The notes under the pieces were generated by a model. That model was not told the origin of the DNA, did not search any database, and worked only from the letters and a program-made list of their open reading frames with translations. This document shows positions 1 through 34,672 of a DNA stretch of 47,386 nt, piece after piece; positions within the stretch are counted from its first letter, which is position 1, and the number at the start of each line of letters is the position of its first letter. Source of the DNA: Lentzea kentuckyensis. GTDB lineage: Bacteria > Actinomycetota > Actinomycetes > Mycobacteriales > Pseudonocardiaceae. A program made the translations under genes and the position numbers. The stretch lies in assembly GCF_002150765.1 (NCBI RefSeq), contig NZ_MUYM01000065.1:1-47386 (forward strand). The letters run 5' to 3'.

Positions 1-1817
1 GTGACGCCCGCGGCGCCGCGGCTGCCGATGTGGCGGCTCGACTGGGTTGCCGCCGATCCCCCGGCCGCGTCCGGCCGGTACGCGCTGCTCGGCACCGACC
101 ACTTCGGACTGGACGCCGGCGCGCGGTACGACGAGGTCGCGGACATCGCGGCCGGCAGCCCGCCGGACGCCGTGGTCGTGTGCTTCGCCGGCCGGCCGGC
201 GCGGTCGGCGACGGTCGAGGCCGTGCGGTTGCTGCGGTCGTGGCTGGACGAACCCGCGCTGCGGTCCACCCGGCTGGTGTTCGTCACCCGCCGGGCCACC
301 GCCGGGAACGCCGACCTCGGGTCGGCGCCGCTGTGGGGCCTCGTCAGGTCCGCCCAGTCGGAGCACCCCGGCCGGTTCGCGCTGGTCGACCTGGACGATT
401 CCGCCCGGCTGCTGCCCGCGGCGATCGCGTCCGGGGAACCGCAGGTGGCCGTCCGGGGAGACCGGCTGCTCCTCCCCCGGCTCGGCAGGCTGGAGCCCAC
501 CCCGACCCGGACTCCCTGGGACACCGGCGGAACAGTGCTCGTCACCGGAGCGGGCGGCGCGCTCGGCCGCATCGTCACGCGGCACCTGGTCACCACGCAC
601 GGGGTCCGGCACCTGTTGCTGGTCGGGCGCGGCACGGCCACCACCGGCCTCGCGGAGGAGCTGGCCGGGCTGGGCGCGGCGGCGCGGGCGGTGGCCTGCG
701 ACGTGGGCGACCGCGACGCGCTGGCCGCCGTGCTCGCCACGATCGACCCCGGCCACCCGCTGACCGCGGTCGTGCACGCGGCGGGCGCGGTCTCCGACGG
801 CGTGGTCGAGAAGCTGACCGAGGACGACGTCGACCACGTGTTCCGGGGGAAGGTCGACGGAGCCCTGAACCTGCACGAGCTCACCCGCGAGCTGAACCTG
901 CGCTCGTTCGTGCTGTTCTCGTCGCTCGCCGGTGTCGTCGGCGGTGCCGGGCAGGGCACCTACGCGGCCGCGAACGTCCTGCTCGACGAACTGGCGCACA
1001 GCCGGCGCGCGGCGGGCCTGCCCGCCGTCTCCCTGGGCTGGGGCATGTGGTCGTCCGACGGACGGTCCGGCCTCGGGGTGGCGGGCGACCTGCGCGAGGG
1101 CGACCTCGGCAGGCTCGCGAGGACCGGCGTTCGCGCGTTCTCCCCCGAGGTCGGTCTCCGGCTGTTCGACACCGCCGTGGCCGGCGACGACGCCGCGGTC
1201 GTGCTCGCCGACCTCGATCCGGCCCGGCTGCGCGCCGAGGCCAGGTCGGGCGCGCTGCCCGCGGTCCTGTCCCGCGTCGCCGGCACGGTCACCCGGAAGT
1301 CCACCGCGGACACCACCGACGTGGCGGCGCTGCTCGCCGGGCGGCCGGACGCCGACCGCGAACGGATCCTGCTCGACCTCGTCCGGGGCGAGGCGGCCAC
1401 CGTGCTCGGCCACGCGTCGCCCACCGCGCTGCCGCCCGACCGCGGGGTGCTCGAGCTCGGGTTCGACTCGCTGACCGCGGTCGAGCTGCGCAACCGGATC
1501 GAGTCGGTGACCGGGCTGCGGCTGCCGACCACGCTGGTGTTCGACCACCCGACGTTGCGCGCCGTGGCGGAGCACCTCGGCACCGAGTTGTCCGTCCGGC
1601 ACCGCCCGGCCACCGAACCGGGCGTGCTCGACGACCTCGCCGCCCTGGCCACCCGTCTGTCCACTTTGAACGGTGATGCCGCGGTGCGCGGGCAGGTGGC
1701 CGATCGGCTGCGGTCCCTGCTGGCGGTGGTGGACCGGCCGAACGGGCACGAGCCCGGCGAGCTCGACGACGCCACTGACGACGAGATCTTCGACCTGATC
1801 GACAGCGAACTCTCCTC

Positions 1818-1821
<4 letters not shown>
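1..1821 (+). CDS. Modular type I PKS, C-terminal fragment (KR-ACP-docking domain), truncated at window start
   Basis: This is the tail of a longer PKS. The reading frame is open at base 1, and the first residues already lie in the structural half of a ketoreductase (KR), so the GTG at base 1 is not a real start. The KR NADPH motif TGAGGALG is near residue 181. The catalytic Lys (RGKVDG), Ser (FSSLAG) and Tyr/Asn (TYAAAN) are present, so the KR should be active. At the place of the B-type LDD signature it reads VSD, and the A-type Trp is also absent, so its stereochemistry cannot be called. An ACP with GFDSLTAVEL follows (about residues 450-525). The acidic tail (DDEIFDLIDSEL) is a C-terminal docking domain. 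In a collinear reading it reduces the carbonyl left by module n to an alcohol, unless an unseen upstream DH acts. It overlaps the next gene by ATGA. Confidence 0.95.
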
Positions 1822-20542
<18,721 letters not shown>

Positions 20543-20555
20543 CGATTGGCGACGC

Positions 20556-23500
20556 ATGGGCAACGAGGACAAGCTCCGCGAGTACCTGCGGCGGGCGACC
20601 GCCGAGCTGCGCGACGCCCGCAGGCGCGTCGAGCAGGCCGAGAGCCGGGACGCGGAACCGATCGCGATCATCGGGATGAGCTGCCGGTTCCCCGGCGGCG
20701 TCACCTCCCCGGACGAGCTGTGGGACCTGCTCGCCGACGGGCGGGACGCGATAGGCGGGTTCCCGGCCAACCGGGGCTGGGACCTCGCGAACCTCTTCGA
20801 CCCCGACCCGGACGCACCGGGCAGGTCGTACGCCGACGCCGGCGGGTTCGTGCACGACGCGGACGGGTTCGACGCGGGCTTCTTCGGCATGAGCCCGCGC
20901 GAGGCGCTGGCGACCGACCCGCAGCAGCGCGTCCTGCTGGAGACGGCCTGGGAGGCGTTCGAGAATGCGGGCATCGACCCGGTGTCCCTGCGGGGCAGCG
21001 ACACCGGTGTCTTCGCCGGGGTGATCGCCCAGGACTACGCGTTCTCGCCGCGGCTGGCACCGGACGGCGTCGAGGGCTACTTCATGACGGGCAACACCAC
21101 GAGCGTCGCCTCCGGCCGCGTCGCGTACAGCTTCGGGCTGCACGGCCCCGCCGTCACGCTCGACACGGGGTGCTCCTCGTCGCTGGTCGCGCTGCACCTG
21201 GCCGTTCAGGCCCTGCGCAACGGCGACTGCTCTCTCGCGCTGGCGGGTGGAGCCACCGTCGTCGTGACACCCGGCGTGTTCGTGGCGTTCAGCCGGCAGC
21301 GCGGCCTCGCACCGGACGGCCGGTGCAAGCCCTTCGCGGCCGCCGCGGACGGCACGGGCTTCTCCGACGGCACGGGGCTGCTGGTCGTCGAACGGCTGTC
21401 GGACGCGCTGCGCAACGGCCACCGCGTCCTCGCCGTCGTCCGGGGCACCGCGGTCAACCAGGACGGCGCGTCGAACGGTCTCACCGCCCCCAGCGGCCCG
21501 GCCCAGCAACGCGTGATCCGCCAGGCGCTCGCGGCCGCCGGGCTGTCCGCGCGCGACGTTGACGTGGTCGAGGCGCACGGCACCGGAACGACGCTCGGCG
21601 ACCCGATCGAGGCGCAGGCCCTGCTCGCGGTCTACGGCCGGCACCGCGAGACGCCGCTGCGGCTCGGTTCGGTCAAGTCGAACCTCGGGCACACCCAGGC
21701 GGCCGCCGGGGTCGCCGGGATCATCAAGATGGTCAAGGCGATCGAGCACGGCGTGCTGCCGAAGACCCTGCACGTGGACCGGCCGACCCCGCACGTCGAC
21801 TGGTCGGCGGGTGACGTCCGGCTGCTCACCAAGGCGTGCGAGTGGTCCGGCGACGTCCGCCGTGCCGGCGTCTCGTCGTTCAGCATCAGCGGGACCAACG
21901 CCCACGTGATCCTCGAACAACCGCCGGCGGCCGCGGAAACCCCGCCGCCACCGCCCGCGGGCCACACGCTGCTGCCGGTGCTCCTGTCCGCCCGCTCGGA
22001 CGCGGCACTGCGCGCGCTGGCCTCCCGGCTGGAGTCCGTCGTGGACGCCGAACGACCGGTCGACGTGGCGTTCTCCCTCGCCACCGGCCGGGCACACCTC
22101 GAACGCCGGGCCGTGCTGCTGGACGACGAGGACCTCCGGGCGAACCTCGCCGCCTTCGCCGCGGGCGACGACACCGCCGCCGCGCTCGGTGTCGCCCGCC
22201 AGGACGGCAAGCTCGCGATCCTGTTCAGCGGCCAGGGCAGCCAGCACCCCGGCATGGGACAGCAGCTCGCCGAGCGGTTCGAGGTCTTCGCCACCGCGAT
22301 GGACGAGGTGTGCGCCTGCCTCGACCCGCTGCTCGACCGTCCGATCAGGACGGTGCTGGCCGACGACCCGGAGCTGGTGCACCAGACGCGGTACACCCAG
22401 GCCGCGCTGTTCGCGTTCGAGACCGCGCTGTACCGGCTGGTCGAGAGCTGGGGTGTCGAGCCGGACCACGTCGGTGGCCACTCCGTCGGCGAGATCACCG
22501 CCGCGCACGTCGCGGGTGTGCTGTCGCTCCCCGACGCGTGCGCGCTGGTCGCGGCGCGCGGCCGGTTGATGCAGGAGCTGCCGGGCGACGGGGCGATGGT
22601 CTCGGTGCGCGCCGAACCGTCCGAGGTGGCCGGGCTGTTGAACGACGAGGTCTCCGTCGCCGCGGTGAACGGGCCGCGGTCCGTGGTGCTGTCGGGCGAG
22701 GCGGCGGCGGTCGAGGCGGTCGCGGACGTGCTCGCGGGCCGGGGACGCAGGACGCGGCGCCTCACCGTCAGCCACGCGTTCCACTCCGCGCTGATGGACC
22801 CGATGCTCGACGCGTTCCGGGAGGTCGTGCGCGGGCTGGCGTTCCAGTCACCGGCAATCCCGCTCGTCTCGAACGTCACCGGTGAGCTCGCTGGAGACCA
22901 GGTGTGCGACCCCGAGTACTGGGTCCGGCACGTCCGCGAGACCGTCCGGTTCCACGACGGCGTCCAGACGTTGCGCGACCGCGGGGTGACCACGTTCCTC
23001 GAGATCGGCCCGGACGCCGTGCTGACCTCCATGGCCGCCGTGGACGCGGAACTGGTGCCCGCGCAACGCAAGGACCGGCCCGAGGTCGTCGCGCTCACCA
23101 CCGCGCTGGCCAGGCTGCACGTGAACGGGGTGGCGGTCGACTGGCCCGCGGTGTACGCGGGCCACGCGCCGCGCCGGGTCACCCTGCCGACCTACCCCTT
23201 CCAGCACGACCGCTACTGGCTCGACACGCCCGCCCCGGCGAGCGCCGCGGGCCTGGGGCTCAACGGGACCCGGCACCCCCTGCTCGCGGCCGCGGTCGAG
23301 CTCGCGGACGGGGACGGCGTGGTGTTCTCCGGCAGGCTGGCGGCGCACTCGCCGTCCTGGCTGGCCGACCACGCCGTGCTCGGGGCGACCGTCCTGCCCG
23401 GCACGGCGCTCGCCGACCTCGCGTGTCACGCGGGGGCGCGGGCCGGATGCGAGTTCCTGGCGGAGCTCACGCTGTCGGCTCCGGTGCTCGTGCCCGCGGA

Positions 23501-26500
23501 GGGTTCCCTGCGGCTCCAGGTGAGCGTGGCCGCGCCGGACGGGTCCGGGCGGCGCGCGGTGTCGGTGCACACCAGGCTCGACGAGGAGCCCTGGACCTGC
23601 CACGCGACCGGGGTGCTCGCGCCGGACGGTCCGGCCGCGACCCTGCCCGCCGAGTGGCCGCATCCGGACGCGGAGGAGCTCGACACCGGCCTGGTGTACG
23701 ACCTTCTCGCCGACGCCGGGCTGACCTACGGGCCCGCGTTCCAGGGACTGCGGCGAGTCTGGCGGCACGGCGACGACCTGTACGCCGAGGCGGAGCTGCC
23801 CGAGGGCACCGACACCGCGGGGTACGGCGTTCATCCCGCGCTGCTCGACGCCGTCCTGCACGCGCGGGCCCTGACCGCCGGCACGGCCGTTCCCCGGGTT
23901 CCCTTCTCCTGGAACGGAGTCCGGCTGCACGCGACCGGCGCCACCGCCGTGCGAGCCCACCTGCGCACGGTGAACGACAACGTCACGATCACCGTCACCG
24001 ACCCGCGGGGCGAACTCGTCGCGAGCGTCGAGTCCCTGGCGACCCGGCCGTTCACTCCGCCCGCGGCCGGGATGTCACCGTTGCGTCTGTTGTGGACACA
24101 GCTGCCCGGCGGAACCGCCGAGGCCTCGCTCACGTACGTGACGTGTCCGGCGGACGACGAGCTCCTGGTGCCGGGCCAGGTGCTGGAGCTGCTGCGGAAC
24201 TGGCTGCGCGGCGACCACGACGACGTGCTGGTGGTCGTCACCTCCGGAGCCGTCGCGACCCACGGCGGGGAGGCGCCCACCGACCTCGGCGCCGCCGCCG
24301 CGTGGGGCCTCGTGCGCAGCGCGCAGACCGAGCACCCCGGCCGGTTCGTCCTGCTCGACGCCGACGGCACCCCGGACGCGGGCGCCGTCGCGCACGCGGT
24401 CGCGGCCGGCGAGAACCAGCTGGCACAACGGGACGGCCGGCTGTACGCGCCCCGGCTCACCAAATCGGCGCCCGCCGCGCTGCGGATCCCGGACGAGCCC
24501 TGGCGGCTGTCCGTCACGACGCCCGGCACTCTCGACGACCTGGCCCTGGTGCCGCACCCGGACGCGGCGGAACCGCTCGCACCGGGGGACGTCCGGATCG
24601 CCGTGCGCGCGGCCGGGCTCAACTTCCGCGACGTCCTGATCACGCTCGGGATGTACCCGGACCGCACGGCGCTGCTCGGCAGCGAGGGCGCCGGGATCGT
24701 GCTGGAGACGGGCGAGGGCGTGACCGGGCTCGCGCCGGGCGATCGCGTGTTCGGCCTGCTGACGGGCGGGCTCGGCGCGGTGACCACGACGGATCACCGG
24801 CTGCTCACCCGGATGCCGGCCGGCTGGTCGTTCGCGCAGGCCGCCGCCGTCCCGATCGTGTTCCTCACCGCGTACCACGCGCTCGTCGACCTGGCCGGAG
24901 CGCGATCGGGCGAGTCGATCCTCGTGCACGCGGGCACCGGCGGCGTCGGCATGGCCGCGACCGCGCTGGCGAGGCACCTCGGCCTCGACGTCCTCGCCAC
25001 GGCGAGTCCGCCGAAGCAGCACGTGCTGCGCGCGAACGGCTTCGCGGACCACGCGATCGCGAGTTCGCGGACCCTCGACTTCGCCGAGGAGTTCACCGCG
25101 GCGACCGGTGGGCGCGGCGTCGACATCGTGCTGAACTCGCTGAGCGGCCCGTTCGTGGACGCCTCGTTGCGGCTGCTGCCGCGCGGCGGGCGGTTCCTGG
25201 AGATCGGCAAGACCGACGTCCGCGATCCGCGGCGGGTCGCGGAAGACCATCCGGGGGTGGACTACCGCGCGTTCGACGTGGGCGACGCCGGGCCGGACCG
25301 CATCCAGCAGATGCTCGTCGAGCTCGTGGCGCTGTTCGAGGCCGGTGCGCTGCGACCGTCACCGCTCACCGCCTGGGACGTCCGGCACGCGCCCGACGCG
25401 CTTCGGTTCCTCAGCCAGGCGAGGCACGTCGGCAAGCTGGTGCTCACCGTGCCCCGGCCGCTCGACCCGGACGGCACCGCGCTGGTCACCGGCGCGACCG
25501 GAGCACTCGGCGGGGCGGTCGCCCGGCGGCTCGCGACCGAGGTCGGGCACCTGCTGCTGGTCGGCAGGCGCGGCCTCGACGCACCGGGGATGCCCGAGCT
25601 GACGGCGGAGCTCACCGCCGCCGGCGTCGAGGTCACGGTCGCGGTCGCCGACGTCGGCGACCGCGAGCGGATGCGGGAACTGCTCGACGGCGTTCCCGCG
25701 CACCGCCCGCTCACCGCGATCGTGCACGCGGCCGGCGTGCTCGCCGACGCCACCGTGGAGTCGCTGACGCCCGGTCAGCTCGAGTCCGTCCTGCATCCCA
25801 AGGCGACCGGCGCCGCGGTGCTGGACGAGCTCACCGCCGTCGCCGACCTCGCCGCGTTCGTGTCGTTCTCGTCGTTGTCCGGCGTCGTGGGCAGTCCTGG
25901 GCAGGCGAACTACGCGGCGGCCAACGCCTACCTGGACGCGCTGGCCCAGCGCCGCCGGACCAGGGGCCTGCCCGCGCAGAGCCTCGCCTGGGGCATGTGG
26001 GAACCGCTCGACGGCATGGCGGCGTCGGTCGACCGGGTGGACCTGAGCCGGATGGCCGGAACCGGCGTCCTCCCGATGTCCGTTGTGGACGGACTCGCGC
26101 TGTTCGACGCCGCGCTGGCCGAGCCGGACGCCGTGCTCGTACCCGTCAAGGTCGACGTGACGGCGTTGCGCGGCGAGCACGTGCCACCGGTGCTGCGCGA
26201 CCTGGTTCGGTCCCCCGGCCACCGGGTGGCGCCGCGGACCGGGAACCTCGCGCAGCGCCTCGCGCGCCTCTCGCCGGAGGAACGCGCGGACGCGGTCCTC
26301 GACCTGGTGCGCACCAACGTGGCCGCGGTGCTCGGCCATCCGGACGCCGGATCCGTCGACCCCGGCAGGGCCTTCACCGAGATCGGGTTCGACTCGCTCA
26401 CGGCCGTGGAGCTGCGCAACCGGCTCACCGCGCTGACCGGCGCCCGGCTGTCGAGCACGCTCGTCTTCGACTACCCCACCCCGGCCGCGCTCGCCCGGTT

Positions 26501-29500
26501 CCTGGCCGACGACACCGCGCGCGACGTGAGCGCACCTGTCCGCACCCAGGCCGGCACCGGCACCGACCCGATCGTGATCATCGGAATCGGGTGCCGGTTC
26601 CCGGGTGGCGCGAGCTCGCCGGAAGCCCTCTGGCGGATCGTGCGCGACGGCGTCGACGCGGTCTCGCCGTTCCCCGCCGACCGCGGCTGGGACCTCGACC
26701 AGCTGTACGACCCGGACCTCGGCGAACCGGGCACGACGTACGTGCGGCACGGCGCGTTCCTGCACGACGCGGCGGAGTTCGACGCCGAGTTCTTCGGAAT
26801 GAGCCCGCGCGAGGCCCTCGCCACCGACCCGCAGCAACGACTGCTGCTCGAAACCGCGTGGGAGGCGCTGGAACACGCCGGCCTCGACCCGAACACCCTG
26901 CGCGGCAGCACGACCGGCGTCTTCACCGGCGTGATCCCGCAGGGGTACGCCTCCGGCCTCACCCGGATCCCGGCGGACGTCGAGGGTTACCTCGCGACCG
27001 GCACCACCACCAGCGTCGCGTCCGGCCGGGTGGCCTACTCGTTCGGGTTCGAGGGCCCGGCGGTCACCATCGACACCGCCTGCTCGTCGTCCCTCGTCGC
27101 CGTCCACCTCGCGGCACAGGCGTTGCGCAACGACGAGTGCTCGCTGGCGCTGGCGGGCGGTGTCACGGTGATGTCGACCGCGGCCCCGTTCACGGAGTTC
27201 AGCAGGCAGCGCGGCCTGTCCGAGAACGGCCGGTGCAAGCCGTTCGCCGACGCCGCGGACGGCACCGGTTGGGGCGAGGGCGCCGGGCTGCTGGTGCTGG
27301 AACGCCTGTCGGACGCGCGGCGCAACGGCCACGCGGTCCTCGCGGTCCTGCGCGGCTCCGCCCTCAACTCCGACGGCGCGTCCAACGGCCTGACCGCGCC
27401 CAACGGGCCGTCCCAGCAGCGCGTCATCCTCCAGGCGCTGTCGGGCGCGGGCCTGCGACCGTCCGATGTGGACGCCGTGGAGGCGCACGGCACGGGCACC
27501 GAGCTGGGCGACCCGATCGAGGCCCAGGCGTTGCTCGCCACCTACGGCCAGGACCGCGCCGAACCGCTCTGGCTCGGCTCGATCAAGTCCAACATCGGCC
27601 ACACCCAGGCTGCCGCCGGGGTCGCGAGCATCATCAAGATGATCATGGCGATGCGGCACGGCGTGCTGCCCAGGACGCTGCACGTCGACCGGCCCAGCAC
27701 GCACGTGGACTGGGACGCGGGCGCGGTGTCGCTGCTCGCCGAGAACCGGCCGTGGCCCGACACCGGCAGGCCGCGCCGGGCGGGGATCTCGTCGTTCGGC
27801 GTGAGCGGCACCAACGCGCACGTGGTGATCGAACAGGCGCCGGAGCAGGACGCGCCGGAGGAGCCACCGGCCGGAGTGGTGCCGTGGGTGCTGTCGGCGA
27901 GGAGCGTGACCGCGTTGCGGGAGCACGCGGGCCGGCTGCACGACTTCGCGGCAGGGCGCCCGGACATCAGCGCCGGCGCCATCTCCCAGGCGCTCGCGGC
28001 GAGGGCGCGGTTCACCGAACGCGCCGTGGTGATCGGGCAGGACGAGACCGAACTCTCCGCCGGGCTGCGCGCGATCGCCGCCGGCGTGCCGTGGCCATCG
28101 GTCGTGCAGGGCAGCGAGGTGCGCACGGGCAGGACGGTGTTCGTGTTCCCCGGTCAGGGTTCGCAGTGGGCAGGCATGGCGACCGAGCTGGCCGGGGAGT
28201 CGCCGGTGTTCGCCCGTCACCTCGCCGAGTGCGCGGAGGCGTTGCGGCCGCACACGGACTGGTCGCTGCTCGACGTCCTGCGCGACGACCCGCTGGACCG
28301 CGTCGACGTCGTGCAGCCCGCGCTGTTCGCCGTCATGGTCGCGCTGGCCCGGCTCTGGCAGGAGCACGGCGTCCGGCCGAGCGCCGTCATCGGCCACTCC
28401 CAGGGCGAGATCGCCGCCGCCCACGTCGCCGGAGCGCTGTCCCTGGAGGACGCCGCCCGCGTCGTCGTGTTGCGCAGCAAGGCGATCGCGACGATCGCGG
28501 GAACGGGAGGGCTGGCGTCCGTCGCGCTGCCCGCGGACGAGGTGATCCGGATGCTGCCGCCGGGGCTCGACGTCGCCGCCGTCAACGGACCGCGGTCGGT
28601 GGTCGTGTCCGGCGCGGCCGAAGCGTTGCGGGAGCTCAAGGAACGTTGTGCGGGCGAAGGGATCCAGGCGCGGATCATCCCGGTCGACTACGCGTCCCAC
28701 TCGCCGGGCATGACCGTGCTGCGCGACCGGATCGTCGCGGACCTGGCCGGCCTCAGCCCGCGCGACGGCGAGATCCCGTTCTACTCCACCGTGCACGCGA
28801 AGCGCGTTGACACGAGCGAACTCGACGCGGAGTACTGGTACCGCAACCTCCGCGAGCCGGTCCGGTTCCACGAGACCGTCGAACGGCTGCGCGACGACGG
28901 GCACGCGTTGTTCGTCGAGACGAGCCCGCATCCGGTGCTGACCGCCGCCGTCACCGACTCGGCGGCCGTCAGCTCGGTCGGCACGCTGCGCCGCGGCGCG
29001 GGAGATCTGCGCCGATTCCTGACCTCGCTCGCCGAGGCGCACGTGCTCGGCTGCCCGGTCGACTGGCATCCAGGGGCAGGCCGGACGGGCCGGGTCGAGC
29101 TGCCGACGTACCCGTTCCAGCGCAGTCGCCACTGGCTGGGCCCGGACGGAGGCACCGCCGTGCCCGCCGGTCTGACGGCGACCCGGCACCCGTTGCTCAG
29201 CGCGGTCGTCGAGCTCGGTGACGACCAGGGCGTGGTGCTCACCGGTGTGCTGTCCACGCGACGGCAACCGTGGCTCGCCGACCACACCGTGTTCGACCGG
29301 ACCGTCCTGCCCGGCACGGCGTTCGTCGAGCTCGCCACGCACGCGGCCGGTCTGCTCGACGGGCACCACGCGGTGGACCTCGCCATCGAGACCCCTCTGA
29401 TCGTGCCCGAGGACCAGGACCTGACCGTCCAGCTCGCCGTCGGCCCGGCCGGGCCGGCGCGGACCGTCACCGTCCACTCCCGGCTCGGCGAGGACGCGTG

Positions 29501-31699
29501 GGTCCGGCACGCCTCGGGCACGCTGACACCGGCCGATCCCGCCGCGCCCGGCGGATCCACCTCTCCCGCGGGCACCTCGGAGCCCGTGGCCGACCTCTAC
29601 GACCGGCTCGCGGTCGCCGGCCTCGGTTACGGCCCGGCGTTCCAGGGCCTGCGCGCGGCGTGGCGGCACGGTGACGACGTGTACGCCGAGGTCGAGCTGC
29701 CGGGCGAGGTGAGCACCGACGGGTTCGACCTCCACCCCGCCCTGCTGGACGCCGCGTTGCACGCGCTCGCCGTGGGATCGTTGGGCGACAACGGTTTCAC
29801 CATCGGGCTGCCGTTCTCCTGGACCGGTGTCCGCCGGTACGCGACCGGTGCGACGAAGGTGCGGGTCCGGTTGACCGCGACCGGGCGGGACACGGCCGCG
29901 ATCCTCGTCACGGACCAGGCGGGCTCGCCGGTGCTGTCCGTGGACGCGCTCGCGCTCCGGCCGGTCGACGTGACCGCGCTGTCCGCGCGGGCGGAGTCCC
30001 TGCTGCGCCTGGAGTGGACGCCCCGCGCGTTCGCCCCGGTGGCCGGTGAGCTGCCCGAGCTGGCGGAGCTGGCCGCCGACGCCCCGGTGCCCCGTGTGGT
30101 GGCCGCCCGGTACGACGGGATCCACGGGTTGCTCGCCACCGCGACGCGGTGGCTGACCGAGGAGCGGTTCGCCGGCAGCACGCTCGCGGTGCTCACGTCC
30201 GGCGCCGTCATGATGACCGGCGAGCTGACCGATCCGGACGCCGCGCAGGCCTGGGGGCTGATCCGGTCGGCGCAGTCGGAGAACCCCGGCCGGTTCGTGC
30301 TGGTGGACACCGACGAGGTGTCCCGGCACCTGGTGCCCGCGGTCGCGGCGGGCGGTGAACCGCAGGTCGCCCTGCGGGGCGGAACCGCCTACGCGCCAAC
30401 GCTCTCCCGCTTCCCGGCGGACCGGCCACCGGTGCGCCTCGACGGCACCGTGCTGATCACGGGTGCGACCGGTGTGCTGGGCGCTCTGGTGGCCCGCCAC
30501 CTCGTCGCGGAACACGGCACGCGCCGGCTCGTCCTGACCAGCCGGAGCGGTGCGAAGGCGGCGGGAGCGACGGAGCTCGTCGCCGAACTCGCCGGGCTCG
30601 GTGCGACGGCGACCGTCGTCGCCTGCGACGCCGCCGACCGGGACGAGATGGCGGCGCTGCTGGCCTCCACACCGGACCTGACGGCCGTGGTGCACGCGGC
30701 CGGTGTCCTCGACGACGGCGTGCTGACGTCGCTGACACCCGAACGGCTCGACGCGGTGCTGCGGTCCAAGGTGGCCGCGGCGCGAAACCTGCACGAACTC
30801 ACGCTCGACCGCGACCTGGCGGCGTTCGTGCTGTTCTCCTCGCTCGCCGGGGTGACCGGCACACCGGGCCAGGCCAACTACGCCGCGGCGAACGCGTTCC
30901 TGGACGCGCTGGCCGAGCACCGGCACCTCAGCGGGCTGCCGGCGACCTCGATCGCGTGGGGCATGTGGGCGCCCTCGACCGGCCTGACGAGCCGGCTGGG
31001 CGAACGCGACCTCGCCAGGATGAGCCGCGGCGGACTGCTGCCGCTGGCTCCGCACCAGGGCCTGGCGCTGTTCGACAACGCGCTGTCGTCCGGTGCTCCG
31101 GCCGTGGTCGCCGCCCGGCTCGACCGGGCGAGGCTGCGCGCCGCGCCGTCGCTGCCGCCGGTGCTCCGGTCGCTGGCGGGCACCTCCGCGCGCCCGGCCG
31201 TCCCGGACCAGCCGCTCGCCGACCGCTTGTCCGGCCTCGCCGCCGCGGACCAGGAGCAGGTCGTGCTCGACCTGGTCCGCACGTGGGTCGCGGCCGTGCT
31301 CGGGCACACCTCCGGCGACTCGGTGCCCGCCGACCGCTCGTTCAAGGACCTGGGGTTCGACTCGCTGACCGCCGTCGAGCTGCGCAACCGGCTGAGCGCG
31401 GCCGCCAGCGCACCGCTGCCGGCGACAGCGGTGTTCGACCATCCGACGCCCCAGGCGCTGGCCGGGCACCTGCTCGCCCAGTTCGCCCCCGCCCCGGCCG
31501 ATCCGCTGTCCGAACTGGACAGACTGCTCGCCGGGATCACGCCGGAGCAGAACGAGGACGCCGTGGTGAGGCTGGAAGCGGCACTGGCCGGCCTGCGCGC
31601 GAACGGCCACCGCGACGGTGACGCCGCCGCGGCGCGGATCCGCCAGGGCACCACCGTGGACCTGCTCGACTTCATCGACAACGAACTCGGACTGCGGCC

Positions 31700-31703
<4 letters not shown>
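20556..31703 (+). CDS. Modular type I PKS, two modules (KS-AT-DH-ER-KR-ACP; KS-AT-DH-KR-ACP)
   Basis: A 3715-residue PKS starting 13 bp after the previous stop, with an N-terminal coiled-coil docking helix (KLREYLRRATAEL). Module n+5 is fully reducing: KS (DTGCSSS, Cys206; Gly in place of the usual Ala), AT (GHSVG, Ser643; HAFH at 740, malonyl), DH (His939 in HAVLGATVLP, Asp1098), ER (about 1315-1630, NADPH motif HAGTGGVG at 1458), KR (TGATGALG at 1645, LAD at 1729, Tyr1786), ACP (Ser1947). Module n+6: KS (Cys2176), AT (GHSQG, Ser2615; YASH at 2712, methylmalonyl), DH (His2910, Asp3065; the Gly of HxxxGxxxxP is Asp2914), KR (LDD at 3385, Tyr3442), ACP (Ser3603). The tail (TVDLLDFIDNEL) is a docking domain matching the head of the next protein. 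Expected chemistry is a saturated two-carbon unit, then an alpha-methyl alkene. It overlaps the next gene by ATGA. Confidence 0.97.
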
Positions 31704-34666
<2,963 letters not shown>

Positions 34667-34672
34667 ACACCC

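Noticed and set aside
1..3. GTG at base 1 as a true gene start
   Set aside because: The protein begins inside a KR structural subdomain, so the gene continues upstream of the window.
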